Source of the DNA: Lactarius indigo
Taxonomy: Eukaryota; Basidiomycota; Agaricomycetes; Russulales; Russulaceae
Direction: 5' to 3'
DNA: 64,000 nucleotides
NCBI GenBank assembly: GCA_025766275.1
Contig: JAFKAC010000003.1
Location: 682,001 to 746,000, forward strand
Part shown: piece by piece, positions 35,016-45,838 of the stretch
Position numbering within the stretch: the first letter of the stretch is position 1
Layout of the letters: every line of letters starts with the position of its first letter
Program-made: the position numbers and the translations under genes
The notes under the pieces: model-generated
What the model saw: the letters and a program-made list of their open reading frames with translations, nothing else
Told to the model about the DNA's origin: nothing
Database searches by the model: none

Positions 35016-36521
35016 ATGGCCAACACTCCAGTCTCCAACACAACCCTTGTCAACGTCCTTGACGTTGACCCTCGACTCACAGCCCTTTTCAATGGGGAAA
35101 CCATCGCCGTCACCAATCTATCCTTCACTATCCCCGGTATCCCCCAACTGTCACCACCACCACCATCCACCAGTTCCCCCCGTTCCACCATGACCATTGA
35201 CCCCGTGCCTATTATCCCCCGCTCCCCTGAACAAGAACCTGGAGAGCTCACACCCTCTACACCCGAAGAAGGCCAATACTCCCCAACTCCCCCACCTCGT
35301 CAAAATCCCACTCCTCCCCCTGAACCACCCATGCCTTCACCCCCATCATCGACGCCCTCTACACCTCCCCCTCTGTTAGAAACCCCACCTACACTGCTCA
35401 CCCCAGTCTGAGTCCACACCCCCATTGACTACAACTGACCAGACTCCCCTGCAGAAGACACTGACCATCCAGGAGCTCTCTTCTTCCCAAACACCCCAGG
35501 CTCGGCAAAGTACTACCCCCTTCAGATCCCACTACCTGAAGGTGGATTCAATATTGCGAAGTACATCTACTATAGCAAGGGATTCACCAAGGTAGTGGGG
35601 GTGATGGGAGCTTGGCAACCACACTATGGAGAAACGGTCTATCTGTCTACCTTGTGTCCAAATGTCTCTGCACCCCCCTTCACCGCCAAACAACTCAAAT
35701 TCTTTGACCCAAACGACATCCGAGCCTGTGCACTCGATGAAACCCTCATTGAACTTAATTCCCCACGACTCACTGCTGAAGTCACTTGTTTGCACACAGG
35801 ACTCGCAGCTATGAAGGAGCTGGACGAAAAATACAAGAAACTGGAGGAGGATGCTCAGAAACTGAGAGCGGAACGACTCACAGTGGACCTCATGTTGAGC
35901 AGTACCAAGAGACGCCTGCAGTACGCAGGGGCCCTTACCACTATTGCAAATGAGTATGCTCATCTTACAGCTCTCCCAGCCCCAATGCGCCAGTCTCACT
36001 ACGCCATCCCCTTCTCCCCTAGACATGGAGGACCTGTTGAATTCCCTCGACTTGCCAACTGACCCCGCTGACAACGGTGTTATCATTGTAACAGTCCCCA
36101 TCACCTCGTATGTGACTGCCCCACGAGGTCAAGGCCGGCCTGTTGACACTGCCAGAGCCAGGAGCATCAGTTGTACCAGTGCATCTTCCATTGAACAGAA
36201 ATGGTTGCCAAAGTAATCACTACACAACAGGCTGAAGAACACATACGCCAGGAAATGTCTCCTGATGCCACCACCTCATTCACTGTACCTTCTCCCCCAA
36301 CTACAGCTTCAACCACTCAAGGCAGATGGTGTGGGCAATGCTTCCACCAAGATGCTAACCACAACGAAATCCAATGCCCACAATACGAAATGTGTTGCAA
36401 ATGTGGGTCTCATGGCCCTCTTTTCTTCTTGAAGACCCATTTCTGCCGCACTGATATCTTGAAGTGGCCTGAGAATGACCTCGATGTGGACATCTACAAT
36501 TTGGTTGATCCCGAGTCCTGA
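35016..36521 (+). pseudogene. B2 third ORF: pol-tail homologue with zinc-knuckle array
   Basis: Starts at ATG 35016 (context aacaATGGcc), 43 bases after the end of pol and in another frame. A Pro-rich N-part (35140-35400) is followed by a region resembling the family-A pol tail (35460-35800, motif YGETVYLSTLCPNVSA) and a predicted coiled coil (35815-35920). Further along the same frame are Cys/His clusters at 36078-36113 (C-x2-C-x3-H), 36141-36182 (exact C-x2-C-x4-H-x4-C spacing) and 36330-36410. All six internal stops (35409, 35436, 36060, 36069, 36144, 36192) are TGA; the frame closes at 36519-36521. It could be an accessory nucleic-acid-binding protein. Function unknown. Confidence 0.6.
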
Positions 36522-36545
36522 AGTCGTGGCGACTTCAGATCAAAT

Positions 36546-36555
36546 GGGGGGGTAA
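36546..36555 (+). promoter_or_regulatory. Polypurine tract of B2
   Basis: A run of seven G followed by TAA lies directly before the LTR start TGTTACAACTC. Confidence 0.65.
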
Positions 36556-37143
36556 TGTTACAACTCATTCACTTTCGGACTCATTCTTTCCTTTTGCTTA
36601 CTATTCCATTCCTCATACTGTACAAGCCCTGTATGACCATGCGGACTTTATGATTACCTGGTTCCTATTGCACGCCCTGCTTATCAATGTCCTCTTCTGA
36701 TAAAGCTTGACATGTGCTAGTTTCCAACTTGTTCCCACTCATGCACAACCCTGCGTGATTCGCCTTTATTCTTGTTATATCCATGCCTTGTTCCCCTTAT
36801 GTCTATCCCTTTATCTTCCGATCCAGAGATGGCGCCATCTGTTTGTAGTGGCCATACAGCTTGACTTGTATTTAAGCCTAGTCATACCTAGCTTGTACAG
36901 TAGACTAGACTTCTTGTGTAATACTACACTCATCTAACACGGACACCTTTGTGCTTTCCCCTGTCTTGTGGACCCCGTCTCTTGCTAGGCCTTCACATCT
37001 TAGCCTTCCTCTATGATCCAAGTGACTAACATCCTTGTGGTCCTTGTGCATCATCCTACTGAAGCCAAGCCTTGCAGCTTGCGCTACCATGATTCAACTG
37101 ACTTGGTACAGGTTGTACCTAACGCCCCCATAGTGGTGTTACA
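36556..37143 (+). repeat. 3' LTR of B2 (588 bp)
   Basis: Starts TGTTACAACTC and ends GGTGTTACA. It carries TATTTAAG (about 36869) and the predicted start AGACTAGACTT about 33 bases later. It is homologous to the B1 LTR. Confidence 0.85.
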
Positions 37144-37265
37144 CTTCTTCCTTTTGTTCTGACTTAGCCTTCTCTACAGCCATTTTCTTCATCAAACAAC
37201 ATATTCGACCACTTACTGGACCTAGCCCCAACTTCATCAGATCTCCATGATGAGCTCGATTGCTA
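37144..37265 (+). pseudogene. hAT transposase, fragment between B2 and C
   Basis: After a possible splice acceptor (CTACAG near 37179), the frame from about 37195 reads into the hAT C-terminal domain (FDHLL...DELDCY) up to the C insertion. Across C the frame continues without loss once one TGCTA copy is removed. It is the oldest recognisable layer of the nest. Confidence 0.7.
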
Positions 37266-37720
37266 TGTTACGCTCCACCGGCGTTAGTCCGACTTGGACT
37301 CTAGATAGGCGTAATCGACTTAGCGGAGGTAGGTGAATGGGGACCACGTGTCAACCCAACACCGGCCCTTGGTGGATACAAGCGGAGGCACACTTAGTCC
37401 GAGACTAAGGCAGACAAGAGACGAGTCAAGTGGTGGATTGAAGAAGACCAAGATGGGGAGTCTTGGTCTTCTTAGTCAACTACTTATACAAATACGCGCG
37501 GGCTTTAAAGCGCCGCTGGAATAGTACGTATCCAATAGCGTAACTAGCTCGAACCCTAGTACAGCTATCCTAGGAATGAGTCATACATGAGTCACAATCA
37601 CATGCGAACTACTATGCTGACTGATGCGATGTAAGAGTCCATGACTAATACTGATACCGGACCATAGTCATAACCGGTCATGAGTCGTGTGTAATGAGTC
37701 GTCAAGTCCGTACCGTAACA
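37266..37720 (-). repeat. 3' LTR of C (455 bp)
   Basis: Identical by eye to 44982-45436. Starts TGTTACGCTCC and ends ACCGTAACA on the plus strand. A purine tract ending GGGGGTGA (37721-37733, minus strand) adjoins it. Confidence 0.93.
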
Positions 37721-37752
37721 TCACCCCCTTTTCAGGAGTGAGGCCCACCTCA

Positions 37753-40700
37753 CTAATCCACCTGTGACTCCTTCCTCATTCGCTCCGCTTCGTCTTCCAT
37801 GCGTGCCAATATGTTAGCCCGTTCAAGACGATAGAGACTGTCCTTTTTGTCTTGAACCACCATCTCCCTTTCCAGCTGCAACTGCCGCATCCGCTTATCC
37901 AGCTGGTCTTCGGCGAAGGCGAACTGTCGGAACCGACGCAGTTCTTGAGTAAGGGTGACATCCCCGATGCGCATGAGCAGCAAGTCTGCGGGGTGTCGGT
38001 CGCGGAGCATGAAGTACTCTTCATGCGGGATGAAGGCACGGTTGTTCTTCGGGAGGTGAGGTGTGGCGTAGAGGGGTTTACCGTAAAGGAAGCCCGATCC
38101 CGGAGCTAGTCCGAGTACGAAGGGGTCTCCTCCCCGGATAACCTGTACGTGGGATGCTTGTACCGTCGGTCCGTTGGGGAGTTTGATTGGGAATGGAATG
38201 TAATTGGGTCCTCTATTGACCCGGAACCCTTCAGGGACGACGACCCTGGTTGCTGGGTCTTGTTCGCCCATTGGTGTATAACGAGCCGCTTGTGCCACGG
38301 CGACTCGTCCTCTGTGTAAAGGCCCCCCCGCTGCGTCGACGAGGTAGGGAGTGGCGGCTGGATCTTCAGCGTAGAATTCATGATTAAGGAATGCGTGCCT
38401 GATGGGGTAGTGGTCTCCAAGCTCGTCTTCATCCTCATCTGCGTCCAATACTCCCTCCGTTCCTTCATCATCCGTCGTCGGCAGGCGGCGATATGCAGTT
38501 GCTCCCGCTGCCACCACGCCGCCGTCTCCTTCCATTCTTGTTCGTACTTCTTCATGGCATCGGGTGATTGTACCGCGCGGGACAGCTGCTTGAAGCCGAA
38601 AGAGCTCGTCTTCCGTGAGGAAGGCTTCGGGCTCACCGGTGTTGGGGTTTGTGAGGGCATACAGTGGCGGCGGAGGTGCTGGTTGAGTTGCTGCTGGATC
38701 GTCGTCGAGAGTTCCCTGTATGGGCATAGGGAATCGTTGCAGTGTCTGGTGCAATTCGTCACTAGTGATAGGGCCGTCTTCCTCATGCTGCATGGAGGTA
38801 CGGCCTCCATTTGTAGCTCCAGCGGTTGCGGTGTTGTCGGTGGAGTCGGGGTCGACAAGCGTGGTGGAGGAGTCGTTGACGAGGGTAGAGAGGAGTGCGA
38901 GCTGGTCATTTCGTCGAGTAGAGGACATGGAGTGAATGGAAGATGGGGACTTATCACAACAAGAGGTCATCCTTATATGCGTTTCTCTGTCGGGATTGGA
39001 ATGTTTGAACTCCCGAACGGCTTCGTCGGCAAATACGTCATCCTTATCTACCCATTGATTGTCTGAGTCCGGATAACCCTTCCATTTGATGAGGTACTGG
39101 AGCCGACGTCTTCTGCCGAATCGCCGAGAGTCTAGAATCTTCTCGACTTCGTATTCTTCTTCGTTATCGACCAAATCAGGTGGTGGGCGCTGATAGTTTG
39201 GTCCGTGCGTGGGTGTTTCGCGATAAGGTGTGAGAAGATCTATGTGAAACACGTCATGGATGCTCCACTGCGTGGGAAGTTCAAGTCGATAGTTGACAGG
39301 GGACATCACCTGGACGACCTTAAATGGTCCGTGTCGTTTGGCCGCTAGTTTTGCGGTTGGCTGATGGGTGCGCAAGTGGCGTCCTTCTAACCACACAAGG
39401 TCTCCTTCTTTGAACTTGGGCGTATCTTTGTTTTTGACCCATGACTTTTGAGCCCGGAGCATACAGGAGAAAGCGCGCTGTCGCGCTTGTTTAAACTGGT
39501 CTAGTCTTAATTGTAACGTCGTCACGACGTTAGCTCGACTTGAGCTCGATGGAGGCGATAACAACTTAGCGGATGCCTTGAAAACACGGAGGTCCAAGCG
39601 TAGGCGATAGTGAACACTCGAAGGTGCGCTGCCCTCACAAGAGAAGCCGATAGAGAGAGAGAAAGAGAGAGAGAGAAATGAACACAAGTGACGATTCAAG
39701 AAGACCAAGATGGCGTATCTTGGTCTTCACGAGACAGTTTAAATACACAAACCAGCAGGCTTAGAAGCGCTGCTATGAGTCACAGTAAGTAGCGTCCAAC
39801 GTATCGCGTAAGTATCTCAAACCCTAGTACTACTAGTACTAGTATCGGTGGCGTTCGTCCTCAGTCAGCTATCAGTACAGTATCTCCTATCGTGCTACCG
39901 TATCACCGCGTTACCGTAAGTCCGCAACTAATATACCTTACCGCCGTAGTTGCAACCGGTACAGTAAGGGTCGAAAACCAAAACGTGACATTAATGACAC
40001 CTGTGGGATAGGAGAAGGTCTGTCGGTCCAATCAGCGCGAGGGTTGAACCCTGATAAGAGAAAGAAGGGGGACTCCCGCGTAGTTTCGTTAGGCCAGTTA
40101 TTGTGCGTGAATTCTGCCATTGGCAGATAACGAACCCAGTCATCTTGTCGTTCATTTACCCAGAATCGGAGATATTGCTCGAGCCATTGATTTGTTCGTT
40201 CCGATTGGCCATCGGTTCGTGGGTGATAAGCGGTTGAGATATTTTGGCTGATGCCAAGGATTTTGCATATCTCTCGCATGAACTTGGATGCGAAGCGGGG
40301 GTCTCGATCACTGATGACACGCGAGGGGAGTCCAAATTGTGGGAAGACGTGAGAAACGTACAGAGCGGCTGTCCCTTCGGCTGTTATCTCCTCATTGCAC
40401 GGGATGAAGACAGCCGCTTTAGTACAATCGTGGTCGGTAACCGTTAGAATGGAATCATAGCCACGAGAGATAGGGAGTTTAGTAATAAAGTCCACAGCAA
40501 TGGTTTCAAATGGCAGGGCCTCCGGTTTGGGGTAGATGGGTTGTAAGGGCGCCCTGATGGGACGGAGGTTGACTTTGTGTCGCTGGCATTCCGCACAACC
40601 TTTGACGTAATCTACGACGTCATTCTTCATTTGCGGCCACCAGTAGTGTCGTTCAGTGAGTTGAAGGGTGCGTTTGATACCCGGGTGGCCGTAGACAGGG

Positions 40701-43039
40701 GAGTCATGGTGAGCAGCAATAATGGTGCGTTTGTCGTGAATACCGCCGGTGACTACTCGGCGTCCATCTTTATACCATGTCCCTTCGATGTCTTTTAGTT
40801 TATGAGCGTCGACCCAAGGTTTCAACTTAGCTGTGTCCTGTTCGTAGATGGGGTGTTCTGGAGTCATTTCTACTGGTAAGATCTCAGGTCTCCAGTGTGG
40901 ATGTCGTGGTTCTTCCAGTGTGGTAGCGCGTGCAAAGACGCTTTCGGGTAGCACTGTGACTCCTTCGTTATCGTTTTCTCCTTGGTCGTAGTCTGGTCTT
41001 CATGACAACGCATCGGCGCGTCCATTGGAAGTTCCCTTAATGTGGTGAATCTCGAAATCGTATTCTGAGAGTTCGAGTACTTCCCTGGCCACGCGTCTAC
41101 TGATCTTTTGTGGCGATTTCCAGTATTGTAGATTAAGATGGTCGGAGAATACTTTGATCTTGTGAGGGGAGCCCGCTAAGAGAGGTCTCCAGTGGCGGAA
41201 TGCTTTGACAATTGCAAGGAGCTCGAGGTCGTAGATGTCGTAATTTCGTTCAGCCTCGTTAAGAGTGGACGAATAATAGCCAATCGGGTGTCATTTGCCA
41301 TCTGCTTTTCGTTGAAGGAGGACTGCACCCGTGGCGAATCTGGATGTGTCAACTTCTAACTCAAACTGTTGTGTGAGATTTGGATGCGCGAGGACAGGTT
41401 CGCTAGTGACGAGGGTTTTGAGGTCTTGGAACGCCTTCTCTTCTTCGGTTCCCCAGTGCCATTCGGTGTCTTTGCGTGTAAGTTTATTAAGAGGTCGCGC
41501 TTTGGTTGCGAATCCTCGTATGAAGGGTCGGTAAAAATTGCAAAATCCGAGAAAAGAGCAGACGTCCTTAACTTTGGTTGGTGTAGGCCAATCTTTAATA
41601 CCCGAAATTTTGACAGGGTCCATGTGCGTCACCCCCTTTTCAAGGATTACCCCCAGGTAATCCATGCGTGGGGAGTGGAAGAGACATTTCTCAAGCTTGT
41701 AGTATAGATCGTGCTCGGCGGATACGCGGAGCATGTCTTTGACTGCCTCTATGTGATCTGGTAGTGAGCGATTAAGTCCCGTAGCGATGCCAATATCGTC
41801 CATATAGACCCGAATAACCGTTCCACGTTTCTCATGTTTTGCAATGATGTCCCTGAAGATGAAGTTCATCATGGTCTGGAACGTTGCTGGGGAGTTGGTT
41901 AAGCCGAAAAACATCACCGTTGGTTCGAATAATCCATATCGCGTTTTAAACGCCGCCTTTTCCTCGTCTCCCTCTTTGATGCGTACGTTGTTATACCCCC
42001 ATCTAACGTCGAGCTTGGTGTAGATGTGAGCGTTACTGAGGTCGGTAATAAGGTCAGAGATGAGAGGGAGTGGGTATTGATTGCGGATAGTGACAGCGTT
42101 GATTTTGCGGTAGTCTTGGACGGGTCGTAATTTACCATCCTTCTTCTTGATAAAGAAGAAGGATGATGCGTATGGGGACTTGGAGGGTCATATGTACCCC
42201 TTTTTCAGCTGTTCGTCGATCCATTCACGCAGTTTCTTATCTTCCTCCTGAGTCATGGGGTATATTTTGCAATCGATGGCGTCGGCTGTTCCTGGTTTGA
42301 ATTCGATGGCATGATCCCAGGGCCTGCTGGGCGGGAACCTGTCCGACGCTTCTTCGCTGAAGAGATGTTCGAATTCACGGTATTCAGGGGGTAACTCAGC
42401 TTTAGTGACATATTGTTGAGCGGCAATGGCGAGATCAGTGGCAGTGGCCCTGATTCGACACCCTTCTTCGAATTGTTGCCGTTGCTCGTCTGTAATGACA
42501 CAAGAATGTACGACTTCGTAGTCGTCATCTTGGGTAGTAATTGCCACTACTACTGTCGTTGATTTGATGCTTGGGTTAGTCGAGCGAATAATAATGGGGA
42601 GCATATCTTCGTGAATGGCCGCTTGTGACCATTTGATGTGTGGATCGTATATGGCAAGCCAAGGGTAACCCAATACGATGTCTTCATTGCCGATATCTGT
42701 AATAAGGAAACAGATTTCCTTATGAATGCCTTTAGCTTGCACGTCGACGTCTGTATAATGAGTGATACGTCCTGATTTGTTTTCCGTATTATCGATATTC
42801 CATATTTTCTTCGGGATATCGAGTAACTTGGTCCCCAATCCCATCCTTTTTGCGAAGGAGGGTTTCATGAAGCAGTGAGTTGCTCCTGAGTCAACTAATG
42901 CTCGTATGTCGGCCATTGCGTAACTGGTGCGAATCGATACTGGAACTCTCATAGAACGATAGTGAGTCATGATTACACTGTTACAATTAACTGCCCTCAC
43001 CCAGGCCGATGGGTTCAGGCGTCCTGAAAACCCTCCTTT
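37753..43039 (-). pseudogene. Pol of C, interrupted by a solo LTR
   Basis: Protease (DSGATHCFM, near 42890), RT with YMDDIG (near 41790), RNase H (41370-41130), integrase zinc region (40690-40590), DD35E core (40440-40200), GPF module (near 39330), chromodomain (39150-39030) and a tail to 37753. TGA codons stand at 42186-42188, near 41290 and near 40998, each at an arginine of A3. The solo LTR at 39512-39990 cuts the coding region between the integrase core and the GPF module. The tail after it is open. A +1 frame (38957-38106) overlaps the tail and encodes a Trp/Glu/Arg helix like that of A2/A3. Confidence 0.87.
39512..39990 (-). repeat. Solo LTR of family A (479 bp) inside C pol
   Basis: Starts TGTAACGTCG and ends ACGTGACA on the plus strand, flanked by TTAAT on both sides (39507-39511, 39991-39995). 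It is a product of LTR-LTR recombination after a family-A insertion. It carries the self-primer dyad and TATA box. Confidence 0.92.
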
Positions 43040-44961
43040 TTCCACAACTGTTGGAGGATAATGTCCTTTATGTCGTCGGATTCTCCTGCTACTCCGTTAA
43101 GCCAATCACTGGCGCGCTGTTGAGGGGGTACATCTTGGACCGCCCTGGTAGCGACCTCGGGTTCTTGTTGATGATAATCGGTGTCAATGTACCAACTAGT
43201 AGATGCTTGGGATTGATATCCCCCTCGTGGTTGCCTACAATCGCGGGCCATGTGTCCGTCCTTCCCACAATTATAACACATGACTGGCCTTTGGTTATTG
43301 CGTCCTCCCCCTCTTTGGAGGAATCCTCCCCTTGGTCGGTATGGGGGGTGCGGAGCGAGTATATCTTCCGCTCCCGCAAGTCGCCCTCGAATTCGATCTG
43401 CAGAGGTATCCATGGCGTTAGGATCTCGGGGTAGATTTCTCGGTTGCCAGGAACTTCTTGGCGGCCCCTGCCATTGTCGTTGTTGACGAGATCGTCCTTG
43501 TCCTTGTCCTTGTGGAACCCCTTTGTTTAACACCGCCTTGAGATGGAGATATTGTTGTTGACGAGTGGTAGCTGCGTTCTTCCACTCGCGGTAGTTTCGA
43601 GGATTGTCAAGGGTATAGACCTTTTCATATAGGTCTTTTGGTAGTCCGCTCGCGAATAAGTCAAGCGTTTGCGGATCATCGAGCCTGTACTGAGCGCGGC
43701 GTATTAACTGTTCGAATTGAGTGCAATACTCATCTAGATTGCCTCCGATCATTTTGACTCCTTTCTTAAGCTCGTATTGAGCTTGTTCTTGCTCCATGGT
43801 GTTGCGGAAGCGCTGCATGAAGCTGCGCGTGACCTCGTTCCATAACCCTTCACTTGTGCGGGGTATTCCAGCTTGTATTTGGCCGTTGAGCCACGTGAGC
43901 ATTGCCAGCACCCATTCGCTGACATTGACCCCCTTGATGTAAGAGAGGAAGAGTAGGGCACGTCGGTAGGGTGTAGCCATGATGCCCTCATCCGCATTCA
44001 TGCCCCAATAGACGTGCCATTGAGTGAGAAACGCTTCAACTTTTGCGCGTTCTCCGTCGAATACTGTGGGTGCTTCACCAGCTAACTTGTTACTTGGAGG
44101 GGGAACGATGGGACCTGCACCTGGTAATCCTCCTCCCAGAGGTCCTCCTGGAAATCCTCCAGGGAATCCTCCGAACCCCGGTCCTCCTGGCGGGGGTCCT
44201 CCTCCTCCTCCTGGTAAGTCACCAGGGTTTCCTCCTCCTCCACTAGGAGGGTCAGCTACGTCGGGCCCAATGGCACGGTGGATTGCTACGTCGTCTTCGG
44301 TCATTCGGTGACCGGTATAGGGGTTGATGGGAGCTAGATTAGCTCTGGACTCTTCTGCAATGTGTCTTTGTTCTTCTAGCGCTATTTGATCTCTTGCTTC
44401 AGTGGTAAGTAGTTCCTCTTGTGTAATAGTGGCAGTTGCCATTGCGATTGCTGGGCTGTGGATGTGAATTACTTCTGGTTCGGGTTGGTGAATAGTGAGG
44501 GACTCAGTTTGTTGTATGATATGGTCGCCAATGGCTCCCAGACTGGCTTCTTCTGCTGGCGTTGTTCCTCTGCTTGGTGATTGACTTTCGGAGGCTTCCT
44601 CTCCGCTGATTCCTTCGTCTGTATGTTCCTGTGCTTGTCCGTCAATAGGACCGTAATCTGCGCGGCTATTAAGCTCTCGCGCGTCGATGTCGCAGTTGTA
44701 GTTTCTTCCTGCTGGTCGTACGATGTCCCAGCGGTAATCTATGGGGTTCCAAGTAACCTCGGTCCAACAAAGGTGTTCGAAATTGAACTCAACAGGTTGG
44801 AAACGGTTGGGACCGTTAAACTCCACGAAATATCCAGTGTCTTCTCCTCGTTCCCTCCACTGAGCTGCTCCTAAGAATCTTGTTGGTACGTTGCGGTCTC
44901 CTCGTCGTTCAATGTGGTAGGGACGGAAGGACGTCCACTGTTCTCTGGTCGAGTACGCCAC
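43015..44961 (-). CDS. Gag of C, open throughout
   Basis: Opens at GTG (44959-44961) in the context shared by all families here; the frame is open further upstream into the LTR but has no ATG there. Layout: N-terminal domain (FVEFNGP...FEHLCW), acidic linker, ATGGC internal start near 44441, Gly/Pro-rich spacer (44250-44100), helical core (44070-43600), Arg/Gln-rich stretch and zinc knuckle CYNCGKDGHMARDC (near 43285-43240). It ends with the same LQQLWKKEGF type motif as family A. No internal stop in about 648 residues. The shift site is G AAA AAG (43036-43042), weaker than in family A. Gag could still be made if the LTR promoter works. Confidence 0.85.
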   Translation of the reverse strand: MAYSTREQWTSFRPYHIERRGDRNVPTRFLGAAQWRERGEDTGYFVEFNGPNRFQPVEFNFEHLCWTEVTWNPIDYRWDIVRPAGRNYNCDIDARELNSRADYGPIDGQAQEHTDEGISGEEASESQSPSRGTTPAEEASLGAIGDHIIQQTESLTIHQPEPEVIHIHSPAIAMATATITQEELLTTEARDQIALEEQRHIAEESRANLAPINPYTGHRMTEDDVAIHRAIGPDVADPPSGGGGNPGDLPGGGGGPPPGGPGFGGFPGGFPGGPLGGGLPGAGPIVPPPSNKLAGEAPTVFDGERAKVEAFLTQWHVYWGMNADEGIMATPYRRALLFLSYIKGVNVSEWVLAMLTWLNGQIQAGIPRTSEGLWNEVTRSFMQRFRNTMEQEQAQYELKKGVKMIGGNLDEYCTQFEQLIRRAQYRLDDPQTLDLFASGLPKDLYEKVYTLDNPRNYREWKNAATTRQQQYLHLKAVLNKGVPQGQGQGRSRQQRQWQGPPRSSWQPRNLPRDPNAMDTSADRIRGRLAGAEDILAPHPPYRPRGGFLQRGGGRNNQRPVMCYNCGKDGHMARDCRQPRGGYQSQASTSWYIDTDYHQQEPEVATRAVQDVPPQQRASDWLNGVAGESDDIKDIILQQLWKKEGFQDA

Positions 44962-44968
44962 GATGAGG

Positions 44969-44979
44969 ATCTTGGTCTT
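44969..44979 (-). promoter_or_regulatory. Primer-binding site of C (self-primer type)
   Basis: AAGACCAAGAT on the minus strand, two bases inside the LTR, complementary to ATCTTGGTCTT in the C LTR, 34 bases after TATAAGTA. Confidence 0.7.
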
Positions 44980-44981
44980 AA

Positions 44982-45436
44982 TGTTACGCTCCACCGGCGT
45001 TAGTCCGACTTGGACTCTAGATAGGCGTAATCGACTTAGCGGAGGTAGGTGAATGGGGACCACGTGTCAACCCAACACCGGCCCTTGGTGGATACAAGCG
45101 GAGGCACACTTAGTCCGAGACTAAGGCAGACAAGAGACGAGTCAAGTGGTGGATTGAAGAAGACCAAGATGGGGAGTCTTGGTCTTCTTAGTCAACTACT
45201 TATACAAATACGCGCGGGCTTTAAAGCGCCGCTGGAATAGTACGTATCCAATAGCGTAACTAGCTCGAACCCTAGTACAGCTATCCTAGGAATGAGTCAT
45301 ACATGAGTCACAATCACATGCGAACTACTATGCTGACTGATGCGATGTAAGAGTCCATGACTAATACTGATACCGGACCATAGTCATAACCGGTCATGAG
45401 TCGTGTGTAATGAGTCGTCAAGTCCGTACCGTAACA
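44982..45436 (-). repeat. 5' LTR of C (455 bp)
   Basis: Identical to 37266-37720 by eye. The right TSD TGCTA follows at 45437-45441. Confidence 0.93.
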
Positions 45437-45441
45437 TGCTA

Positions 45442-45838
45442 CCTCACCACCGACACAGAGGATGTCAAGGATGGCCTTGAATGGTGGTACAAGAGATGCT
45501 CCACCTTCCCATGTTTATCCTGCATGGCTCTGGTTTATCTTTCAATTCCAGGTATGTCGTCCTCTCATCATTTGTGAGCTTTGCTTACACTTGTTCTCAT
45601 TTTAGCGACTTCAGTCGACGTTGAACGTGGCTTCAGTCAAGGACGACTTCTTCTCTCTCACATGCACAGCCGCCTTTCTGCTCAATCAACACATGCTCTC
45701 TTGTGCCTCAGTGAATGGAGCATCCTTGACCTTGTCAAGGACAGTGACATCAAGGCATCCATTGGTCCAGACAGTGTCCATGACGAGGAGGAGGAAGAGC
45801 TTGCCGAGGACTGGGATGCCATTCCAACCTTTAACTAA
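45442..45838 (+). pseudogene. hAT transposase C-terminus (dimerisation domain)
   Basis: The exon 45442-45551 continues the fragment left of C (YLTTDTEDVK...MALVYLSIP). It is followed by a 54-bp GT-AG intron (45552-45605) and the last exon 45606-45838 (ATSVDVERGFSQGRLLLS, RLSAQSTHALLCL). The SVDVER-F-S-GR motif and the LSAQ-T-ALLCL block are typical of the hAT C-terminal dimerisation region. Joining across the intron restores the usual LSIP-ATSVDVER order. The protein ends in an acidic stretch. Only the last part of the gene is present here; the DDE core is missing because B2 and its nest lie upstream. Confidence 0.87.
45552..45605 (+). other. 54-bp spliceosomal intron in the hAT gene
   Basis: Donor GTATGT, acceptor TTTTAG. 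Removal gives an unbroken hAT motif. The length is typical of basidiomycete introns. Confidence 0.8.

Larger units (their letters stand above)
32404..37143 (+). mobile_element. Family B Ty3/gypsy element B2, 3' half
   Basis: Plus-strand element holding pol from the middle of RT onward, a separate third ORF, a polypurine tract (36546-36555) and the 3' LTR (36556-37143). Its 5' half is separated by the A0 insertion and lies left of the window. Right of its LTR is hAT transposase sequence. B2 differs from family A in having the pol tail as its own ORF. Confidence 0.85.
37266..45436 (-). mobile_element. Family C Ty3/gypsy element, complete, with a solo LTR inside
   Basis: An 8171-bp minus-strand element flanked by TGCTA (37261-37265 and 45437-45441), with two 455-bp LTRs that read identical. 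Contents: gag (43015-44961), pol (37753-43039) and a solo family-A LTR at 39512-39990. Gag is open throughout, but pol has three TGA codons plus the solo LTR. It split the hAT transposase reading frame. Confidence 0.93.
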
